From the NCBI GenBank assembly GCA_028583415.1, contig CM053266.1:30194942-30258941 (forward strand): DNA of 64,000 bases, given 5' to 3'. Numbering within the stretch: the stretch's first letter is position 1; the number at the start of each line of letters is the position of its first letter. The notes beneath the pieces were generated by a model. It was given only the letters and a program-made list of their open reading frames with translations, did no database searches and was not told the origin of the DNA. Shown piece after piece: positions 60,668 through 64,000 of this stretch. The translations under genes were made by a program, and so were the position numbers. The stretch comes from Protea cynaroides. Lineage: Eukaryota > Streptophyta > Magnoliopsida > Proteales > Proteaceae.

Positions 60668-61778
60668 ATGGCAAAGGGAATAGAGATAGCACAGCCAAAC
60701 GACTACAGGGACTACTGTGACCCACCTCCAGAGCCGTTATTTAACGTGGAGGAACTGACCAAGTGGTCCTTCTACAGGGCACTCATTGCTGAGTTCGTCG
60801 CAAGCTTCCTTTTCCTTTATATCGGGACCAGGGCGATAATCGGGGACAAGACCTCTGATGCTTGCAATGGTATTGGACTTCTTGGTATTTCTTGGACTTT
60901 CGGTGGCATGATCTTCGTCCTCGTTTACTGCACTGCTGGTATTTCTGGTGAGTATTCGTTCAACCAGTTTCAGAGTAATCAAGTTTGGTTAGATACATAA
61001 TAACTCATTTCTAACAACTATGTGTTTGTGCAGGAGGTCACATAAACCCAGCAGTGACGTTTGGGATGTTCCTAGCAAGGAAGATTTCGCTGATCAGAGC
61101 AGTTCTGTACATGGTAGTCCAGTGTTTCGGTTGCATCTGTGGTGTAGGGCTGGCGAAGGGATTCCAGAAGAGCTTATTCGACGAGTTCGGCGGTGGGGCC
61201 AACTTAGTTGCACCAGGCTACTCAAAAGGAGTGGCTTTGGGCGCTGAGATCATCGGTACCTTCGTCCTGGTCTACACCGTCTTCTCTGCCACCGACCCCA
61301 AGAGGAACGCCAGAGACTCTCATATCCCAGTGAGTAAATCCATAAACTTTTTTGGGTTGGTGCAGTTAAATTTTCCTTTTCAAAAATTCAAACTAATAAA
61401 TAGAGGAAGTATCACATACAAAGCATTCAAGGTTTCTAGTCTCTAAATGACATGAGACTATTCCCAACAGACCACGTATTTTGATTATATTAATTGTGAA
61501 TATTTGATTGATGGAAGGTGTTGGCGCCACTCCCAATTGGGTTCGCGGTTTTCGCGGTTCACTTAGCCACCATCCCAATTGACGGCACTGGCATAAATCC
61601 TGCGAGGAGTTTGGGAGCTGCTGTGATATACAACACGGAGAAGGTCTGGAATGAGCATTGGATCTTCTGGGTGGGGCCTTTCGTCGGAGCAGCCACCGCC
61701 GCCTTCTATCACCAATTCATTCTTAGAGCTGGTGCCGCTAAAGCTCTGGGTTCCTTCAGGAGCAACCCCAACAACTAG
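60668..61778 (+). CDS. Plasma-membrane aquaporin, PIP2 type
   Basis: Three exons, 60668-60947, 61034-61329 and 61518-61778, encode 278 aa. Donors are TCTG/GTGAGT and CCCA/GTGAGT; acceptors GCAG/GAGGTC and GAAG/GTGTTG. Both NPA boxes are present (GGHINPAVTFG, Asn98; GTGINPARSLG, Asn219), with the water-type selectivity filter Phe78, His207, Thr216, Arg222. Loop-B Ser112, loop-D gating His190 and C-terminal Ser271/Ser274 (SFRSNPNN) are kept. The short N-terminus and long C-terminus place it in PIP2, near PIP2;7-like members. It should move water, and perhaps small neutral solutes, across the plasma membrane as a tetramer. Oddities: Asn26 where PIP2 proteins usually have the gating-related Asp, and Asp214 where Thr is usual before the second NPA. 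AATAAA lies at 61845. Confidence 0.95.
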
Positions 61779-62395
61779 ATTTTCCGTCTTTCTTCTTTAA
61801 AAGGTGAATGTCGGTTGTTAATGGTGTTTTCTTGAAGGAATTGTAATAAAGCGGTTGGGAAGGGTAAATTTGTTTAGGAGTGGACTCTGGAGAAGTGTTA
61901 TTGCAGACTTTTTTTTTTTTAGGGTAAAATTATTGCAGATTTGAGGAAGCTGTTTAAAATATATATATGTTTTGTCTCATCAATGGAGCAAAGAGAAGAA
62001 AGGCAGGGCTTGGGTGTATGATATTTTTTTTTGGTAAGAGGGTGTAAGACTGAAAGCCATGTAAATTAACTGTTTCACATTAAAGAAGGAGACGAGGAGT
62101 TGTGGTAATATGAGTTGTTAATCCAACAAAAAACCGTTTTAGATGGGCTCAAGTTAAAACTTAAAAGAACTGTTAATCGAGCGAAATGTCCCATTCTTGC
62201 TCGAGCTTCTCCCAACATTTCTCATTTATCTTTGCAACTAAATCCCTTTTTGTCGCTAGCTTTGCTCTGGTGGTAAACATACACATGATAACATTGTAAA
62301 TTAAATTTGACCATTTACAGGTTGAAGAACAAATTGACGTATAGGGCTGAGTTGTGCCAATAATCATTCTATTTAAAATTGTATTCACACCATAT
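61779..62395. other. PIP2 3' UTR and flank
   Basis: 3' UTR with AATAAA at 61845-61850, then intergenic DNA. No further gene. Confidence 0.5.
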
Positions 62396-62605
62396 TAAGG
62401 GTGTCAATGGGCTGGTCCGGGCTGAAGTAGTATCGAATTTTACAAGCCCAGACCAAAATCTATCTATTAAGGGTTTGGACTGCGGTGGACTGTGGTGGAG
62501 ACATTAATTAACGGGCCGGTACGGTGTCAGGTTGTTATCGGGCTAGGCGTATGAGGTTGATTTCGAGTTGGCTCGGTCCGGACTGGGTTTATCAGGCTTA
62601 TCGGA

Positions 62606-63040
62606 TTACTTTCGCATGTAGCCATTTTCGTATGATAATAATATAAATAAATAACAGCAACCAAGTTCACATAAGACCAAACGGTTAGGGTAGTGACTCA
62701 AACCGGTGATCAAATATGGGTTCTTGATCGGATAAATCATCAACACCGTGGAGCCAATTTGTATTCTTTTTAAGTCTTCTTTGAATAGAATTGCATCATG
62801 ATGGGAACTCTCAAGAACGTCTGGTTTACTCAGTTGGGTAGAAAGTCTATCTTCTTTAGCCTCTCCATCTAGAAATTTATCAATACAATTTCCATTATCT
62901 ATTATGGAACCATTATTGCATACACTGTTGTTGCTTATTGAGGTCGAACGATCCAAGGCACGAGCAAGTTGATTTTTTGGAGCATTAGTGTGAATACTCT
63001 GAGGGAAGAGGGTTGTGCCTGATAGAGAACAAATTAACAC
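62606..63040 (-). CDS. Open frame of 144 codons inside the hAT-type element, possibly captured
   Basis: It starts MLICSLSGTTLFPQSIH and ends ENGYMRK with a clean stop. The composition is not obviously low complexity (Asn/Ser-rich centre, charged EDLKRIQ segment). I recognise no domain. The 39360-40006 relative lacks this interior, so it could be a host gene fragment picked up by the element, or random sequence. No promoter or splice evidence. Low confidence that it is a real gene. Confidence 0.2.
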   Translation of the reverse strand: MLICSLSGTTLFPQSIHTNAPKNQLARALDRSTSISNNSVCNNGSIIDNGNCIDKFLDGEAKEDRLSTQLSKPDVLESSHHDAILFKEDLKRIQIGSTVLMIYPIKNPYLITGLSHYPNRLVLCELGCCYLFILLSYENGYMRK

Positions 63041-63158
63041 TCCCTGTGCCTCGTCGGATATCCTATTCGATGCAATATAGTAATATACTTAGAAACTAAA
63101 AACTAATATCAACATAAATTGAAGAAGTGCATAAGGTTTGATCACATTCTAACCAAAC

Positions 63159-63554
63159 TGATATGATTCCACATTGGAATCCCATACCTACCAAGTATGG
63201 TTCTTAAGTCTTGGGATTCTCCCACGTAGTAGACTAGTCTTTTGGGTTGGGCTCTCCCTTGGGCTTGAGTTGTAACATTTGGTGTTTTCATTGAGAGGCC
63301 GATGCTGCGGGAGGGGCGACCTAGAGAAAGAGCGACCTGGGAAAGGGCTACCTGGTGAAGCAGAGTGAAAGTCGTCCAGAGTGGGCAATCTAGAGTGGGC
63401 CGACGTGGGCGTCGGCTTTGAAAAGGGGGTGGCAATGTTATGATCCCAAATTGGAATCCCATATCTTCGAAGTATGATTCTTAACTCTTGGGTTTCTCCC
63501 ACCTAGTAGACTAGTCTTTTGGGTTGGGCTCTTCCTTGGGCTTAAGTTGTAACA
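63159..63554 (+). mobile_element. Complete TRIM (miniature LTR retrotransposon)
   Basis: Two direct LTRs of 119 bp each, 63159-63277 and 63436-63554, both start TG and end TTGTAACA, with about a dozen differences. The flanks CAAAC (63154-63158 and 63555-63559) are an exact 5-bp target duplication. A polypurine tract GAAAAGGGGGTGG (63420-63432) precedes the second LTR. A weak primer-site-like TTTGGTG follows the first. The internal region of about 158 bp is non-coding. It is inserted within the hAT-type element. Confidence 0.9.
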
Positions 63555-64000
63555 CAAACCGAAGGGTTCCACTGTCCCTCCTACAAGACATGCCACTGAA
63601 AAAATTTGATCTTAGATAAAACTAGTGTTCTAAGACCTAGGCCTCAATTGGTTATTATTTGAACAGCCAAAGAATCAGTTTGGGCTTCTTGACGGGCCTT
63701 ACCGGTGTTCGGATTGGGTATTATCGGTTCGGGCTAGCTCGGGTTTCTTAAAGGGCTGGTTCGGTCCAATTTCCATCCGAGCTCAAATAGGGTCGGGTTT
63801 TATAAGCCCAGACCAAAACCTATCCATTAAGAGCTCGGTCCGGGCTGGGTTTAGGTTATACCAGGCTGGCTTGGTCGGCGCTACCAGGTTGGGCCCAAAT
63901 TTGACATGCACCCATACACCATATGGTGCAAAGTATCCTTGTGAATCAATCTCCAAGATAAAACAGTCCCTTTGAGGCCTTCCAAGTTATGTACACGAAA

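Larger units (their letters stand above)
62396..63916. mobile_element. Non-autonomous hAT-type element with nested TRIM
   Basis: It starts TAAGGGTGTCAATGGGC. The right end GCCCAAATTTGACATGCACCC is a diverged complement with a short insertion. The exact 8-bp flanking duplication is CACCATAT (62388-62395 and 63917-63924). Subterminal regions are rich in GGTCCGGGCTG and match the family copy at 39360-40006. The interior differs: it holds a 144-codon minus-strand frame and a complete TRIM. Confidence 0.85.

Noticed and set aside
60737..60982. Minus-strand 81-codon frame across the aquaporin first exon
   Set aside because: Antisense shadow of the PIP2 coding sequence.
1..64000. Search for tRNA, rRNA, organellar insertions and endogenous virus sequence
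   Set aside because: No complete tRNA cloverleaf, rRNA, plastid or mitochondrial gene, or pararetrovirus motif was recognised by eye; a dedicated scan could still find short ones.

Overview
The window is nuclear DNA from a flowering plant, most likely a eudicot. It is AT-rich, with spliced genes, GT-AG introns, TATA boxes, plant-specific families (DRB, S40/DUF584, PIP aquaporin) and dense plant transposons. There is no sign of bacterial or organellar DNA. Positions 37330-37829 are a 500-N assembly gap. I cannot name the species.

Genes. Five loci are supported. (1) The 3' end of an unidentified plus-strand gene, exons 1-70 and 966-1156. (2) A complete three-exon double-stranded-RNA-binding protein of the DRB2/3/5 type on the minus strand, 2960-7859, 386 aa, convergent with the first gene. 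(3) A single-exon S40/DUF584 senescence-regulator-like protein on the minus strand, 20051-20590, 179 aa. (4) An intronless cytosolic 60S ribosomal protein L12 (uL11) on the plus strand, 40296-40796, 166 aa, with telo-box, site II and TATA elements. (5) A three-exon PIP2-type plasma-membrane aquaporin on the plus strand, 60668-61778, 278 aa, with a TATA box. The genes are independent housekeeping or regulatory loci and do not form a cluster or pathway.

Region by region. 1-8 kb: gene 3' end, a LINE relic and the DRB gene with two large introns. 8-20 kb: gene-poor, with a CACTA-type end, small foldback elements, a hAT-type element with a perfect 8-bp target duplication, and a tRNA-like SINE whose empty site is visible in a neighbouring duplicate. 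20-31 kb: S40, a 520-bp long-hairpin MITE, LTR-like and LINE fragments, short tandem duplications. 31-37 kb: a broken hAT transposase gene (minus), then an AT-rich ~140-bp tandem array interrupted by a 1.37-kb Mutator-like element. 37-48 kb: gap, LTR-like fragment, RPL12 with a hAT-type element just upstream, a second broken hAT transposase gene (plus), and nested MITEs. 48-55 kb: LTR-like block, copia-type LTR/primer site and a decayed Ty1/copia pol. 55-64 kb: mostly unremarkable, then PIP2 and a hAT-type element carrying a complete nested TRIM retrotransposon.

I found no convincing new biological system. The points of interest are the fine structure of nested transposons with readable target-site duplications, several multi-copy MITE families, and unusual residues in the aquaporin.
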